Below, in pieces: positions 25,386 to 35,046 of a stretch of DNA of 64,000 bases. The stretch is from Firm-04 sp045591925 (GTDB taxonomy: Bacteria; Bacillota; Clostridia; Oscillospirales; Ruminococcaceae), in NCBI GenBank assembly GCA_045591925.1, contig JAZNTW010000096.1, positions 62,001-126,000 of the forward strand, written 5' to 3'. The notes under the pieces are model-generated. The model made no database searches. It was not told where the DNA came from and saw only the letters and a program-made list of their open reading frames with translations. Made by a program: the position numbers and the translations under genes. The stretch's first letter is position 1. Each line of letters opens with the position of its first letter.

Positions 25386-26348
25386 ATGGCGGAACAATTT
25401 ACCGTTACACTCAAACAAATCATTGACGAATTCCGGCTGGAAGTGCTTTATTGTCCGGGTAGTCCGGAGGATATTCTCATTTCCGAGAACGATATCACGC
25501 GTCCCGGCTTGCAGCTCATGGGCTTCTATGAATATTTTAATCCGGAGCGTATCCAGATCATCGGTAAAATGGAGTTTGCCTATCTCTCAACGCTTGGTGA
25601 AAAAGAACGCATCGAACATATCAGTGCGCTCTTTGCCGAACGCATCAAATGTCTCTGCCTCACCCGCGGTCTCCCCTGCTTTGCCGAAATGCTCACGCTT
25701 GCACAGAAACACAGCGTTCCGGTTTTGCGCACCTCCGAATCCACCTCGCATTTCACTTCGGATCTGCTCTCATTCCTCAATCTGCATCTGGCACCGCGTG
25801 TCACACGGCACGGTGTTCTGATCGAAATTTACGGCGAGGGCATCTTTATCACAGGCGAAAGCGGCGTTGGTAAATCCGAATGTGCCATCGAGCTTGTCAA
25901 GCGTGGCCACAGACTTGTCGCGGATGATGCTGTGGAGCTGCGTAAGGTCTCCAACACCAATCTGGTCGGTACATCGCCGGAAAATATCCGTCATTTCCTC
26001 GAACTTCGCGGCATCGGTATCATCAATGTCCGCAGACTGTTCGGTATGGGTGCTGTCAAGCTCCAGCAGGAAATTGACATGATCATCAAGCTGGAACCGT
26101 GGGACGCATCCAAAACCTATGACCGCATGGGTGTCGATGAGCAATATGCCAATATCCTCGGCGTCAAGATTCCGTCCATGACCATTCCGGTCAAGCCCGG
26201 AAGAAATACTGCGGTCATCATGGAGGTCGCTGCAATGAACAGCCGCCAGAAGAAAATGGGCTACAATGCAACCGAAGAACTGCTGCATAACCTTGGTCTG
26301 GAATCCATGCCGGGACAGGAAATCGTCACGGATTTCGACCAATTCTGA
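25386..26348 (+). CDS. hprK: HPr kinase/phosphorylase
   Basis: 320 aa. The N-terminal domain contains LCLTRGL; the C-terminal kinase has Walker A GESGVGKS (~157-164), then ELVKRGHRLVADDAVEL and the K3-type loop ELRGIGIINV. It phosphorylates Ser46 of HPr in response to glycolytic metabolites and so controls carbon catabolite repression in Firmicutes. AAAGGAGG is upstream of the ATG. A PHP gene and murB follow at 8 and 24 bp, a common Clostridia order. Confidence 0.97.
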   Translation: MAEQFTVTLKQIIDEFRLEVLYCPGSPEDILISENDITRPGLQLMGFYEYFNPERIQIIGKMEFAYLSTLGEKERIEHISALFAERIKCLCLTRGLPCFAEMLTLAQKHSVPVLRTSESTSHFTSDLLSFLNLHLAPRVTRHGVLIEIYGEGIFITGESGVGKSECAIELVKRGHRLVADDAVELRKVSNTNLVGTSPENIRHFLELRGIGIINVRRLFGMGAVKLQQEIDMIIKLEPWDASKTYDRMGVDEQYANILGVKIPSMTIPVKPGRNTAVIMEVAAMNSRQKKMGYNATEELLHNLGLESMPGQEIVTDFDQF

Positions 26349-26356
26349 GGCGCTGC

Positions 26357-27112
26357 ATGATAGATTTGTTGCAAATCCGTGCGGATGTGCATACGCATAC
26401 CGTCGCATCCACGCACGGTTACTCTACCATACAAGAAAATGCCGCCGCTGCAAAAGCGCTCGGCCTCAAACTGCTTGCCATTACCGATCATGGACCGGCA
26501 ATGCCCGATGCACCGCACGTATGGCATTTTCATAATTATAAGGTGCTGCCGCGCGAAATCGGCGGCGTCAAAATGCTCTACGGCGTAGAAGCCAATATCA
26601 TCGACGAAAACGGTACGCTCGATATGGACGAGAGCGAGCTTTCGTTCTGTGAATGGGTCATTGCGTCCTATCATACACAGTGCGTGACATTTGACCGTTC
26701 GCCTGCGCTTGTTTCACAGGGCTATCGCAAAATCTGTGAAAATCCGCTGGTCGATGTCATCGGACATCCTACAACCGCAATGTTTCCATTTGATTATGAA
26801 CCGATCCTCAAACTGTTCAAGGAAAGCGGAAAGCTCGTTGAGCTCAATGAAAGCTCATTGGCATGGAAACGCGGCGCAATGGAAAACGCCAAAACATTCT
26901 ATGCAATCTGCAAGAAATATGAGATTCCGATTGTTGTGAATACGGATTCTCACTATGCAGGGCTGATCGGCAAAACACCGCTCGCTGCACAGCTTTTGCA
27001 GGAGCTTGATTTTCCGCGTCATCTGATTGTCAACCTCGACGCAGATGCCATCATGGATATGGCACAGAGAAATCATCAGATTTCCTGTAAAAGCATTCTG
27101 GAATCGTCATAA
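26357..27112 (+). CDS. PHP-domain phosphatase, YcdX type
   Basis: 251 aa. Metal ligands are visible in DVHTHTVASTHGYST (~9-23), LAITDHGPAMPD (~40), YGVEANI (~75), SYHTQC (~108), GHPTT (~136) and VNTDSHY (~194). This resembles E. coli YcdX, a trinuclear-zinc phosphatase of unclear natural substrate. It is likely cotranscribed with hprK and murB. Confidence 0.85.
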   Translation: MIDLLQIRADVHTHTVASTHGYSTIQENAAAAKALGLKLLAITDHGPAMPDAPHVWHFHNYKVLPREIGGVKMLYGVEANIIDENGTLDMDESELSFCEWVIASYHTQCVTFDRSPALVSQGYRKICENPLVDVIGHPTTAMFPFDYEPILKLFKESGKLVELNESSLAWKRGAMENAKTFYAICKKYEIPIVVNTDSHYAGLIGKTPLAAQLLQELDFPRHLIVNLDADAIMDMAQRNHQISCKSILESS

Positions 27113-27136
27113 AACGCTTCAATAAGGAGATACAAT

Positions 27137-28048
27137 ATGCTAGATATGGAACAGCTCTCGGCTGTCTGCCGGTATACCGGTGCTGACATCACGCCTGCCG
27201 TCCCGCTTTCGGAACTCACGACATTCAAAATCGGCGGTGCCTGTGAAGCACTGGTCACGCTGCCCGATGCCAATGCTTGCCGCACAGTGATTCAATATCT
27301 GCGCGAGCAGGCGATTCCCTTTACGCTCATCGGGCGCGGCAGCAATCTGCTTGCATCGGATGCGGGCTATCGCGGCGTGATTCTGAAGCTCGGCGGCGCA
27401 CTCGCTTCCGAAATCTCGGAGCAGGACGGCATGATTACCTGCGGTGCCGGTGAATCCCTCAAAAATCTCTGTCTCTTTGCATTGGAGCATTCCCTGACCG
27501 GACTCGAATTTGCATATGGCATTCCCGGCTCGGTCGGCGGTGCGGTATTCATGAATGCAGGCGCGTATGACGGTGAATTTTCGCAGGTGCTGCATAGTGT
27601 CACCATACTGGATGAAATGGGAGAAATCCGCACACTGGACGCCTCGGAACTGCATCTCGGCTATCGGCACAGCGTTTTCATGGAACAGCCTTGGATGATT
27701 CTGCAAGCATCGGTTCAGCTTAAAACCGGCGAACACAGTGCCATCCAAGAAAAAATGCAGGATCTTCTCGGCAGAAGAAAATCCAAGCAGCCGCTTGAAT
27801 ATCCAAGCGCAGGCAGTACATTTAAGCGTCCGGTCGGAAGCTATGCCTCCAAGCTGATTGACGAATGCGGACTCAAGGGCTATACGGTCGGCGGCGCACA
27901 GGTCAGCGAAAAGCACGCAGGCTTTGTCGTCAATCGCGGCGGCGCAACCTTTTCCGATGTCATGGCAGTCTGCCGTCATGTGCAGGAGACCGTTCAGGCA
28001 CAGACCGGCTTTATCCTGGAACTCGAACCCGAAATTCTGGGGGAATGA
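27137..28048 (+). CDS. murB: UDP-N-acetylenolpyruvoylglucosamine reductase MurB
   Basis: 303 aa. FAD-binding motifs are LTTFKIGGA, GRGSNLLASD (~66) and GLEFAYGIPGSVGGAVFMN (~122-140); the catalytic Ser is in SAGSTFKRP (~225) and the late Glu in the LELEPEI end. It makes UDP-MurNAc for peptidoglycan in the cytosol. It is a type II-like, short-form enzyme. AAGGAG is upstream. Confidence 0.97.
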   Translation: MLDMEQLSAVCRYTGADITPAVPLSELTTFKIGGACEALVTLPDANACRTVIQYLREQAIPFTLIGRGSNLLASDAGYRGVILKLGGALASEISEQDGMITCGAGESLKNLCLFALEHSLTGLEFAYGIPGSVGGAVFMNAGAYDGEFSQVLHSVTILDEMGEIRTLDASELHLGYRHSVFMEQPWMILQASVQLKTGEHSAIQEKMQDLLGRRKSKQPLEYPSAGSTFKRPVGSYASKLIDECGLKGYTVGGAQVSEKHAGFVVNRGGATFSDVMAVCRHVQETVQAQTGFILELEPEILGE

Positions 28049-28057
28049 GGACGCAAC

Positions 28058-28642
28058 ATGATTGTCAACGAAACAACGCTTTCGCAGAAAAACGCTGTAT
28101 TCCTCACAAAATGTATCATCCGTCAAACGATGAAATCAAAGCATAAGCGATTCGCCGGATTAGTTCTGCTGACGAGCTCTATACTGGCAATTTTGTTTTT
28201 TGTGCTTTGCATCGTGTCGATCATCACAGCCGACAAATACGGGCTTGATATCCAGCCAATCATTTACGTGGAAACAGTTGTCAGCGGCGTCATTGGCTTC
28301 ACCGGATTGTTCGGCTTCCTGTTCGCAAATGAGATCGCACTTTGGCGTGTGCAGCATTCCAAAGAATGGCCAACGATATTTGAGCAATCGGTTCGAACCG
28401 TGTTTGAACAGGATGCCATCACAACCTATCGCGCCGAAGCCGGAACGGATACGCAGTCTCGTTATGCCTATCAGTTGATTGAGGGCTATATCGAGCAGCA
28501 TGACAGCCTGTATATTTTGATTTCATCGAAAAATCAGAAAAAAATGATTGTTCTGAGTGACCATGGATATACGGAGGGTACAAAAGAGGAAGTTCTCTTA
28601 ATGCTTCGGGCAAAAGGCATCCCGATGATACAAATGCCGTAA
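28058..28642 (+). CDS. Two-helix membrane protein with YcxB-like domain
   Basis: 194 aa. There are two membrane helices (~32-52 and ~65-85) and a C-terminal cytosolic domain with YQLIEGYIEQHDSLYILISS and QKKMIVLSDHGYTEGTKEE, the pattern of the YcxB-like domain (y..i..i.e....y.l......i.i.k). Function unknown. It is placed within the murB-rapZ operon with GAGG upstream of the ATG; its presence between murB and rapZ is not universal. Confidence 0.65.
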   Translation: MIVNETTLSQKNAVFLTKCIIRQTMKSKHKRFAGLVLLTSSILAILFFVLCIVSIITADKYGLDIQPIIYVETVVSGVIGFTGLFGFLFANEIALWRVQHSKEWPTIFEQSVRTVFEQDAITTYRAEAGTDTQSRYAYQLIEGYIEQHDSLYILISSKNQKKMIVLSDHGYTEGTKEEVLLMLRAKGIPMIQMP

Positions 28643-28662
28643 AAGAAAAGGAACGAATAAAC

Positions 28663-29541
28663 ATGATGGAACTTGTGCTGATTACCGGCATGGCAGGTGC
28701 CGGAAAGACAAGCGCACTGGATGCGCTGGAGGATATCGGATTTTACGCGGTGGATAATCTGCCGCTTGCAATGCTGGAGCCATATCTCAAGCATTGTCTT
28801 GAAAAGGGCGGACGGTATTCACGTACCGCAGCTGTCATTGACCTGCGTTCCTGCCACCGGTATTCCGAGCTTGCAGAGGCATTTCGCACGATGCAGAACA
28901 AGTATCATCAGGATATCAAATTTACTATGCTTTGCATCGAGGCCTCGGAGGAGGTTTTGATGAAGCGTTTCCGGACGCAGCGCCGGAGCCATCCTGTTGC
29001 AGCACGGAAATTTGAGGGCGATCTTGATAAAGCAATCCGCTTTGAATATGATGAATTGCAGGTTCTTCGTGCAACAGCCGATTATCCGCTGGATTCCTCG
29101 CTGATTACCGCTGCACAGCTGAAAGAACAGGTCAAGACGTATTTTTTACAGCGCATCACCGACGCCATGCCCATTCAGATTCTCAGCTTCGGCTTCAAAT
29201 ACGGCTCGCCGATGGAAGCAGACCTTGTATTTGATATGCGCTGTCTGCCGAATCCATATTATGTCGATGAGCTGCGTTCGCATACCGGCGTTGAGAAATG
29301 CGTGCAGGATTATGTCATGAACGCACCGGAATCGGTAGAATATTTCCATAAGGTGATCGAGCTGTTGAAATTCCTCGTGCCGCTTTATATCCGCGAGGGC
29401 AGACCACAGCTTGTTGTCGGATTCGGCTGCACGGGCGGCAAGCATCGTTCCGTGACATTTGCAGAGCTGATTTCCGCAGAGCTGCGCAAAGCCGATATGC
29501 ACATCATCACGCATCACCGCGACTATAAGAAAGAACGATAA
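28663..29541 (+). CDS. rapZ: RNase adapter protein RapZ (YvcJ)
   Basis: 292 aa. Walker A GMAGAGKTS (~9-17), then GFYAVDNLP, and the C-terminal GCTGGKHRS (~257-265) are characteristic. In Firmicutes YvcJ is a nucleotide-binding protein linked to competence and late growth; in E. coli RapZ senses GlcN6P and guides RNase E. Start at 28663 or the ATG one codon later. Confidence 0.95.
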   Translation: MMELVLITGMAGAGKTSALDALEDIGFYAVDNLPLAMLEPYLKHCLEKGGRYSRTAAVIDLRSCHRYSELAEAFRTMQNKYHQDIKFTMLCIEASEEVLMKRFRTQRRSHPVAARKFEGDLDKAIRFEYDELQVLRATADYPLDSSLITAAQLKEQVKTYFLQRITDAMPIQILSFGFKYGSPMEADLVFDMRCLPNPYYVDELRSHTGVEKCVQDYVMNAPESVEYFHKVIELLKFLVPLYIREGRPQLVVGFGCTGGKHRSVTFAELISAELRKADMHIITHHRDYKKER

Positions 29542-29546
29542 TTCTG

Positions 29547-29576
29547 TGGGATTCCGTCATGCGGAATCCCATTTTT
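29547..29576 (+). terminator. Rho-independent terminator after rapZ
   Basis: TGGGATTCCG / CGGAATCCCA with a 5-base loop, followed by TTTTT. It ends the hprK-to-rapZ unit; birA starts 13 bases later, so some read-through or a promoter inside rapZ must serve birA. Confidence 0.9.
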
Positions 29577-29588
29577 CGGGAGAATCCA

Positions 29589-30377
29589 ATGAATACACAA
29601 ACAGAACGCGACATTTTATCCCGTCTGCCGGCAGATACACCGCCAATTCTGCTGCACGTATCGGAATCCGTGACATCCACCAATGACCTGCTGCGGAAAG
29701 CTGCGGCAGACGGTGCGCCGGAATTTACTGTATTTGCGGCAAAATCACAGACTGCCGGAAAGGGCAGACAGGGCAGACAGTTCTATTCGCCGCCGCAGAC
29801 CGGACTCTATCTCAGTATCCTGCTGCGACCGAAGTGTACGCCTGCTCAATCGCTTGCATTGACGCCGATGGCAGCGGTTGCGGCTGCAAATGCCATTGAA
29901 CGCTGTTCCGGTCAAAATGTGCAGATCAAATGGGTCAACGACCTGCTGCTGAACGGGAAGAAAATCTGCGGAATCCTTGCAGAATCGCAATTTTCGGATG
30001 CAGATACACTGGATTATGTTATTGTCGGCATCGGCATCAATCTCATGCCGCCAACACAGGGCTTTCCACAAGAGCTTGCACAGATTGCAGGCGCGGTTTA
30101 TTCTGCGGATGCAAACGCAGAAGCCGTTTTCATCGACTGTGCCGCTGCACTGATTTCTGCACTGATCGAAGAATACCGCAGACTGCCCGAACAGCATTAT
30201 CTGGCAGGATACCGCAGCCGGCTCTGTATGCTCGGAACGGAAATCACGGTTTGCGAAAACGGCGTGGAACGGCCTGCAACCGCGCTTGCTGTAGATGATG
30301 CACTGCGATTGCTTGTGCGCTATGCAGACGGCACAGAGCAATGGCGATCAACCGGCGAAATCCGAATCCGTCTTTGA
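29589..30377 (+). CDS. birA: Biotin-[acetyl-CoA-carboxylase] ligase, non-regulatory form
   Basis: 262 aa from ATG at 29589 (GGGAGAATCCA upstream). Catalytic motifs are STNDLLRK, GKGRQGRQF (~56-64; biotinyl-AMP loop), KWVNDLLLNGKKICGIL (~114-130) and GIGINL. It lacks the N-terminal winged-helix repressor domain of E. coli BirA, so it should only attach biotin and not control transcription. Confidence 0.93.
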   Translation: MNTQTERDILSRLPADTPPILLHVSESVTSTNDLLRKAAADGAPEFTVFAAKSQTAGKGRQGRQFYSPPQTGLYLSILLRPKCTPAQSLALTPMAAVAAANAIERCSGQNVQIKWVNDLLLNGKKICGILAESQFSDADTLDYVIVGIGINLMPPTQGFPQELAQIAGAVYSADANAEAVFIDCAAALISALIEEYRRLPEQHYLAGYRSRLCMLGTEITVCENGVERPATALAVDDALRLLVRYADGTEQWRSTGEIRIRL

Positions 30378-30397
30378 AGAATACTTCACATCCGCAC

Positions 30398-30426
30398 TTG
30401 ACATCCCTGATTTTTTCAGCTATAAT
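30398..30426 (+). promoter_or_regulatory. Perfect-consensus sigma-A promoter for the PepSY membrane protein
   Basis: TTGACA at 30398-30403, 17 bp, TATAAT at 30421-30426, about 40 bases before the ATG at 30468 (GGGGGGAGGAAT ribosome site). Confidence 0.95.
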
Positions 30427-30467
30427 AAATTTATAGTCTATCTATTCAGAGGAATGGGGGGAGGAAT

Positions 30468-32093
30468 ATGGTTTCTGAGCAGGCATTACTTCGCTGCGCA
30501 AAATCGTTGTTTCCAACAGCGGCACTCAGTCTCGGCTCACTTTCGGACGGCCGCAGCACGGTAACAGAAGCAATCGCAGCCGCATTGCGCAATTCGCCGG
30601 ATTCGTGGGAATCGGACGCTGTTCGCCAGATGATTCGCATCTGCCGATTCCGTACACCTACACGCGTTTCATCGTCCGGCTTTCCAAAGGACGACACGTT
30701 CCTTCCGCTGCTGCCGATTCTGAATCTCCCCGCAGACAGCCGGCGTGCAATCGCGCTTGCAGTCAGCGATATTCCGACCGAAGAAGCTGCCAAGGCTGCC
30801 GATTTGAGTACAGCGGAGCTCGAACAGAAAATTGAAAAGGCACTCAGGCAGCTCACATTCATGCAAATCGGAAAATCACCGGAGCTTGACGAGCTGCAAA
30901 CCGCTACCAAGCAGCTACCGTGGAACGATACTGATACCGAGCTGCTGCTTGCCGGCATTGCGGAATCAAAGGAAGCGCAATACGAAGAATCCGATACCGA
31001 GAATATCCTTGAAATCAAACACACGACCACGCCCGTAAAAGCAGCCAAAAAGACCGTTTCCATCCCAATCTGGGGCATGATTCTCGGCATTGCTGTTTTC
31101 TTGGCGCTTGCAATCGCGGTCGTCATGCTCTGGAGTACGATACCGCATTCCAATGCAGCAGCACAAACCAATTCTCCCCATACGGAGGAGGTCAGTTCCC
31201 TGTTTTCCGCATCCTATATCAGCATGGAGCAGGTACAGAAAACTGCGGCGCAAGATATCGGCTCCAATGCAGACAAGGTTTGTTTTCTCAAGTCAAAGCT
31301 CATCACTGATGCAGAGTCGCCATACTATATTCTGAATTTCACGGTCAGTCCGGACAAGGAATACGAATATACGCTTGACGCCGTATCCGGCACCATTCTC
31401 TCACGTACAGAATTCAGCGCGAAAATGCTCCTTGATACGACAGGCTGGCTGCCGGCAAACGAAATCCGTGAAGCCATATACACGCAAACCGGTTTGCAGG
31501 ATGTTCTGCTTTTAGAAGAAAAACGCACCTCCGACAGTGAGGCTGCGTACTATAAATTTGAATTGCTCGACGCGTTCGGGAAGCTGTATTCCGTGCAGAT
31601 TGACGCGCGAAACGCCATACTGATGAAGTACAGCGTAGAGGAGCTTTCCTCCAAAGAACCCGAAAATATCATCTCCCTGCCGCAGGCAAAGGCACGTGCG
31701 CTGTCGCGTGTCGGTGACCTTGATATCACGCAGGTGATTTTCACAAAATGCAAACTCGATGGCGGCGTCTATCTGCTTGCATTCACGCTCGACGACGGAA
31801 CGCAATACCTGATTGAACTGAATGCAGCAACAGGCAGCATCAATACGCTCGACGTCCATCCGGTTTCGGCAGATATCACGGAAGCAATCGGTCTGCTTAC
31901 CGCAAAGGATGCCGCGCTCGGCATGGCGAACCTGACCGACAGCAATTTGATTGAATATACCAAGGCGAAAATTGACCGCAGCAACGGCGCTTATGTCTAT
32001 GAACTGGAATTTCAAACGCCGGAATACGAATACGAGGTCTCTATCAACACCTCGGATGGTAGCATCAAAAAGTATCGCGCATGGCGCCGATAA
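30468..32093 (+). CDS. Membrane protein: sigma-region-4-like N-terminus, one membrane helix, three PepSY domains
   Basis: 541 aa. Residues ~80-130 (LPADSRRAIALAVSDIPTEE, AADLSTAELEQKIEKALRQL) resemble the helix-turn-helix of sigma-70 region 4, the part that reads -35 boxes, but no recognisable region 2 precedes it. A hydrophobic helix lies at ~195-220. The outside portion holds three PepSY-like units (~245-310, ~400-465, ~468-541), each ending with a YEYTLDAVSG/YLIELNAATG/YEVSINTSDG strand. PepSY units are often protease propeptides or sensors. The topology would place the sigma-like part in the cytosol and the PepSY units outside. A membrane-bound regulator is inferred. Confidence 0.65.
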   Translation: MVSEQALLRCAKSLFPTAALSLGSLSDGRSTVTEAIAAALRNSPDSWESDAVRQMIRICRFRTPTRVSSSGFPKDDTFLPLLPILNLPADSRRAIALAVSDIPTEEAAKAADLSTAELEQKIEKALRQLTFMQIGKSPELDELQTATKQLPWNDTDTELLLAGIAESKEAQYEESDTENILEIKHTTTPVKAAKKTVSIPIWGMILGIAVFLALAIAVVMLWSTIPHSNAAAQTNSPHTEEVSSLFSASYISMEQVQKTAAQDIGSNADKVCFLKSKLITDAESPYYILNFTVSPDKEYEYTLDAVSGTILSRTEFSAKMLLDTTGWLPANEIREAIYTQTGLQDVLLLEEKRTSDSEAAYYKFELLDAFGKLYSVQIDARNAILMKYSVEELSSKEPENIISLPQAKARALSRVGDLDITQVIFTKCKLDGGVYLLAFTLDDGTQYLIELNAATGSINTLDVHPVSADITEAIGLLTAKDAALGMANLTDSNLIEYTKAKIDRSNGAYVYELEFQTPEYEYEVSINTSDGSIKKYRAWRR

Positions 32094-32100
32094 TCCATAC

Positions 32101-32138
32101 AAAAAACGCTCTGAAACTGTTGTTCCAGAGCGTTTTTT
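32101..32138. terminator. Bidirectional terminator between convergent genes
   Basis: AAAACGCTCTG / CAGAGCGTTTT, 11-bp stem, flanked by A on one side and T on the other. It serves the plus-strand PepSY gene and the minus-strand polysaccharide locus. Confidence 0.93.
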
Positions 32139-32143
32139 CATGT

Positions 32144-32638
32144 TTATGCGTCTTTTTTCTTAGTATATAGCAATATTTTCCGCGCAAAGAAATTCCAGAG
32201 AAACGAAACTGCCGTTGCTGTGAGCTTTGCAATCACCTGAAACAGCGAGGTTTTATCACCAAGCCACAGCTCAAACAATTTCGTAATGCCAATCGTAATC
32301 AGCAGTCCAACCACGCCGATTGCGGCAAAGCTCAGAAACTCAATCAGCTTGTTTTCAACCTTTGCGCTTTTAAAAATCCAAAAGGTGCTGATGAAATAAT
32401 TCACCACAAGTCCTGCAATAAACGACAGCGAATTTGCGACCCAGCCAAAGGCTTTCTGCTCGCCAAATGCAAATCGAAACAGCAAATAGGATACGCCAAA
32501 ATCAACCAGAAAAGCCAGTCCGCCAACAAAACAATACCGAAAAAACTGTATCAGCGTATTGTCCGTATCACCAACAAACAGCTTTTTGAAGCTGCCGGTT
32601 TTGCAGATTTCGAGCACTTCTTTTTGTTCATCATTCAT
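32144..32638 (-). CDS. GtrA-family membrane protein
   Basis: 164 aa from ATG at 32638 with GAGGAAAATCAAA upstream. Four membrane helices; the conserved start FFRYCFVGGLAFLVDFGVSY and later FISTFWIF match GtrA, which is thought to flip undecaprenyl-phosphate-linked sugars. It is the last gene of the polysaccharide locus and follows a large membrane protein, the usual GtrA partner type. No GtrB-type bactoprenol glucosyltransferase is visible here. Confidence 0.85.
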   Translation of the reverse strand: MNDEQKEVLEICKTGSFKKLFVGDTDNTLIQFFRYCFVGGLAFLVDFGVSYLLFRFAFGEQKAFGWVANSLSFIAGLVVNYFISTFWIFKSAKVENKLIEFLSFAAIGVVGLLITIGITKLFELWLGDKTSLFQVIAKLTATAVSFLWNFFARKILLYTKKKDA

Positions 32639-32649
32639 TTTGATTTTCC

Positions 32650-35025
32650 TCAATGCCAGAATACAAAAAAGGACTCTGCATACTGATAAAGCAGCGGATA
32701 GTTTTCGTGAATCGAACCCTCGCGCGTGCCAAACAGAATCAGCATGAACAACAGCACGGAGCAGAGCAGCGATATCCACATCACACGATACCGCAGTTCA
32801 GCCTCCGGTTTCGCGACCGTCAAGAAAATCACCACAGCACAAATGCACAGAATCGGTGCAATGTCAAAGACATACTGCGCACCATTTCCGGCAAGACAGA
32901 AATCAATCCACGTAACCGCAAAGGCTGTCGCAAAGCCGATCAGCAAAAATGCCTTCTTTTGTAAAGCCGTGACCTTCTGGTGGGGCGTTTCTGCATTGCT
33001 GCCGGTGCAGGCTGACCGCAGAAGCAATGCCCCCAATGCAAGCATCGGAATCCAGAAAGCACCGATATTTAAATATGTAAAACGATAGCGGTCATAATTC
33101 GGAAGAGTCTGCCATGAGTATGCGACAAACGGGAACGTTCCTTTGAAATCCGGCGGTTGCAGCATATAATGGTAGATGCTGTCCGGAATCGCATACAGCC
33201 GCAGCACGTTGGCATTGATATTGCTGACCGATAATTGATATGCCGCACCGAAATCCGTAATCGAACCAAAGCGCGCGTAATTATACGCAAACAATCCTGC
33301 CACAACCGCACACAACGGAATCGCAAATGCAGCCGCTTTCAGGAGCTTCTGCATCCATGCTTCTTTTCGGTTCATCAGAACACCAAGGAACAGCGGAATT
33401 AACACCGCAGCCGATATCGCAAGCGTCGGTCTGGAGCCGGCACAGAGTCCGAGTGCCAGTCCGGAACAGGCAAAATGCGCATACATTTTCCATTTTTTCT
33501 TCGCCATGTAAGCGACAGCTTCAAATGCCTGCCAGAGTGCAAGCATCAGGAAGCAAATCGCAGAAATCATCGGCAGCACATAGACGCTGATATTCTGCAC
33601 AGCATAGAGCACACCGACCGTCACCACCGATGCAGGCAGACTCAGGCACAGCATCAGAAAATTCGGCTTCTTGACAAACAGCTTAACGCCGGAAATCACT
33701 GTCAGACAGGTAAAGGCAGAGGCGAGCATGGCAAAGAACGTGATTGCCCAGCACATGGTCGGAAGCCGCTTCGTAAACCAATACATCGGATAATACAGCG
33801 TCACAATCGGCGTAATGCCAAAATAGGAATAATATTTGCCGTCCTTGAACGCATGATCCCAGACATAGGGAATCTGTTCCCCTTCTCGCAGAGAGTTGTC
33901 ATATACCTCCGATTCCGAAAGCGCCGCAAGCTCCGGACTGACATCCATGCGCAAATGCACCTGCCCATGCTGCAAGGCGTCAAAGGTCTTGATAAATACA
34001 TCCTCGCCGGAGACATCCTTGGAAAGATCGTATTCAAAAAGATTCTGCGGCACCGCTAATAATAACGGCGACCAAATACAGAAAATTGATATCAATGCCA
34101 GCACGGTGCGGTGCGTTAGCTTTGTCGAGTCATACACAACGTGGTGCAGCGCAAAGCCGCACACAAAAATCAAGGCTACTACAAATAATAGCAGCAACAA
34201 AAACCGCGCCGTCATAAACCCGAACGGCTGTGCCGTGGATTCGATTACCTCATGAACTGTAATCGGCTCTCCGATATTGTCAAAGTTCAGCTTCAGGGAA
34301 TGCAGCGTACCATATGGGTCTAAATTCAGCGTAAAAGTCTCACCGTTTCCAGCAACATACCGCTGATCGCATTGCTGATATGTCACTGAAAAATTATCAT
34401 CTAAGATAAATGCTGACACCGAAATCATGCGGCTGATATCGGCTTTTTCCATACGGACACTGACCGCACGAGTCCCCTCGGACGGCACCCATTCTATATA
34501 CGCATTTCCGCCGGTAAGCTGAATCGTTCCGGATTCGTTCGGCTCGGCATTTTCTCCGAATGCAAACAGGAAAACGCCCTGTGATTTCGGATTCGCAGTC
34601 AGGCTTTTTGCACCAAATACAAAACACTCCGCAAGCAGCAGCACAACAGCCGCGATTGCTGTTTTCCGGATACATTTGCCGCAGCGCTGTGCTGAATCCT
34701 GATACAGCGCAAACAGCAGCGCAGTAAATCCAAGCACGGAAACCAGCAGCATTGCTGCGAAATCCATACCACTGCCGGCGGCATCACTGACCGTGAAAGC
34801 CGTAATCACTGCATCCGAAATCAAAAATAGAATCATTTGCAGCGCAGCGGTAACGCCGATTGCTGTAAATGCAAGCGGATTCCCATTCAGCTTCCCGAAA
34901 ATACGCTTCGGAAACCATTTGGACGATATCGTTGGAACGGTTTTCTTCGATAATTCGCCGGCTGTTGCCGCCGCCACGAGCATAGTACAAATCGGAATCA
35001 GAATATCCGCAAGAATTGTTCTCAT
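32650..35025 (-). CDS. Large polytopic membrane protein, probable lipid-sugar-dependent glycosyltransferase
   Basis: 791 aa with many membrane helices. A beta-rich outside segment (~180-265) lies between the N-terminal helices and the rest. The first outside loop of the second half has an acidic patch, and GQVHLRMDVSPE plus PYVWDHAFKDGKYYSYFG (~355-400) recall surface membrane glycosyltransferases of the GT39/GT83 kind. Its placement beside GtrA suggests it adds a sugar outside the membrane. The exact family is not certain. Confidence 0.6.
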   Translation of the reverse strand: MRTILADILIPICTMLVAAATAGELSKKTVPTISSKWFPKRIFGKLNGNPLAFTAIGVTAALQMILFLISDAVITAFTVSDAAGSGMDFAAMLLVSVLGFTALLFALYQDSAQRCGKCIRKTAIAAVVLLLAECFVFGAKSLTANPKSQGVFLFAFGENAEPNESGTIQLTGGNAYIEWVPSEGTRAVSVRMEKADISRMISVSAFILDDNFSVTYQQCDQRYVAGNGETFTLNLDPYGTLHSLKLNFDNIGEPITVHEVIESTAQPFGFMTARFLLLLLFVVALIFVCGFALHHVVYDSTKLTHRTVLALISIFCIWSPLLLAVPQNLFEYDLSKDVSGEDVFIKTFDALQHGQVHLRMDVSPELAALSESEVYDNSLREGEQIPYVWDHAFKDGKYYSYFGITPIVTLYYPMYWFTKRLPTMCWAITFFAMLASAFTCLTVISGVKLFVKKPNFLMLCLSLPASVVTVGVLYAVQNISVYVLPMISAICFLMLALWQAFEAVAYMAKKKWKMYAHFACSGLALGLCAGSRPTLAISAAVLIPLFLGVLMNRKEAWMQKLLKAAAFAIPLCAVVAGLFAYNYARFGSITDFGAAYQLSVSNINANVLRLYAIPDSIYHYMLQPPDFKGTFPFVAYSWQTLPNYDRYRFTYLNIGAFWIPMLALGALLLRSACTGSNAETPHQKVTALQKKAFLLIGFATAFAVTWIDFCLAGNGAQYVFDIAPILCICAVVIFLTVAKPEAELRYRVMWISLLCSVLLFMLILFGTREGSIHENYPLLYQYAESFFVFWH

Positions 35026-35046
35026 AACAATTTTGTACTCCTTTGA

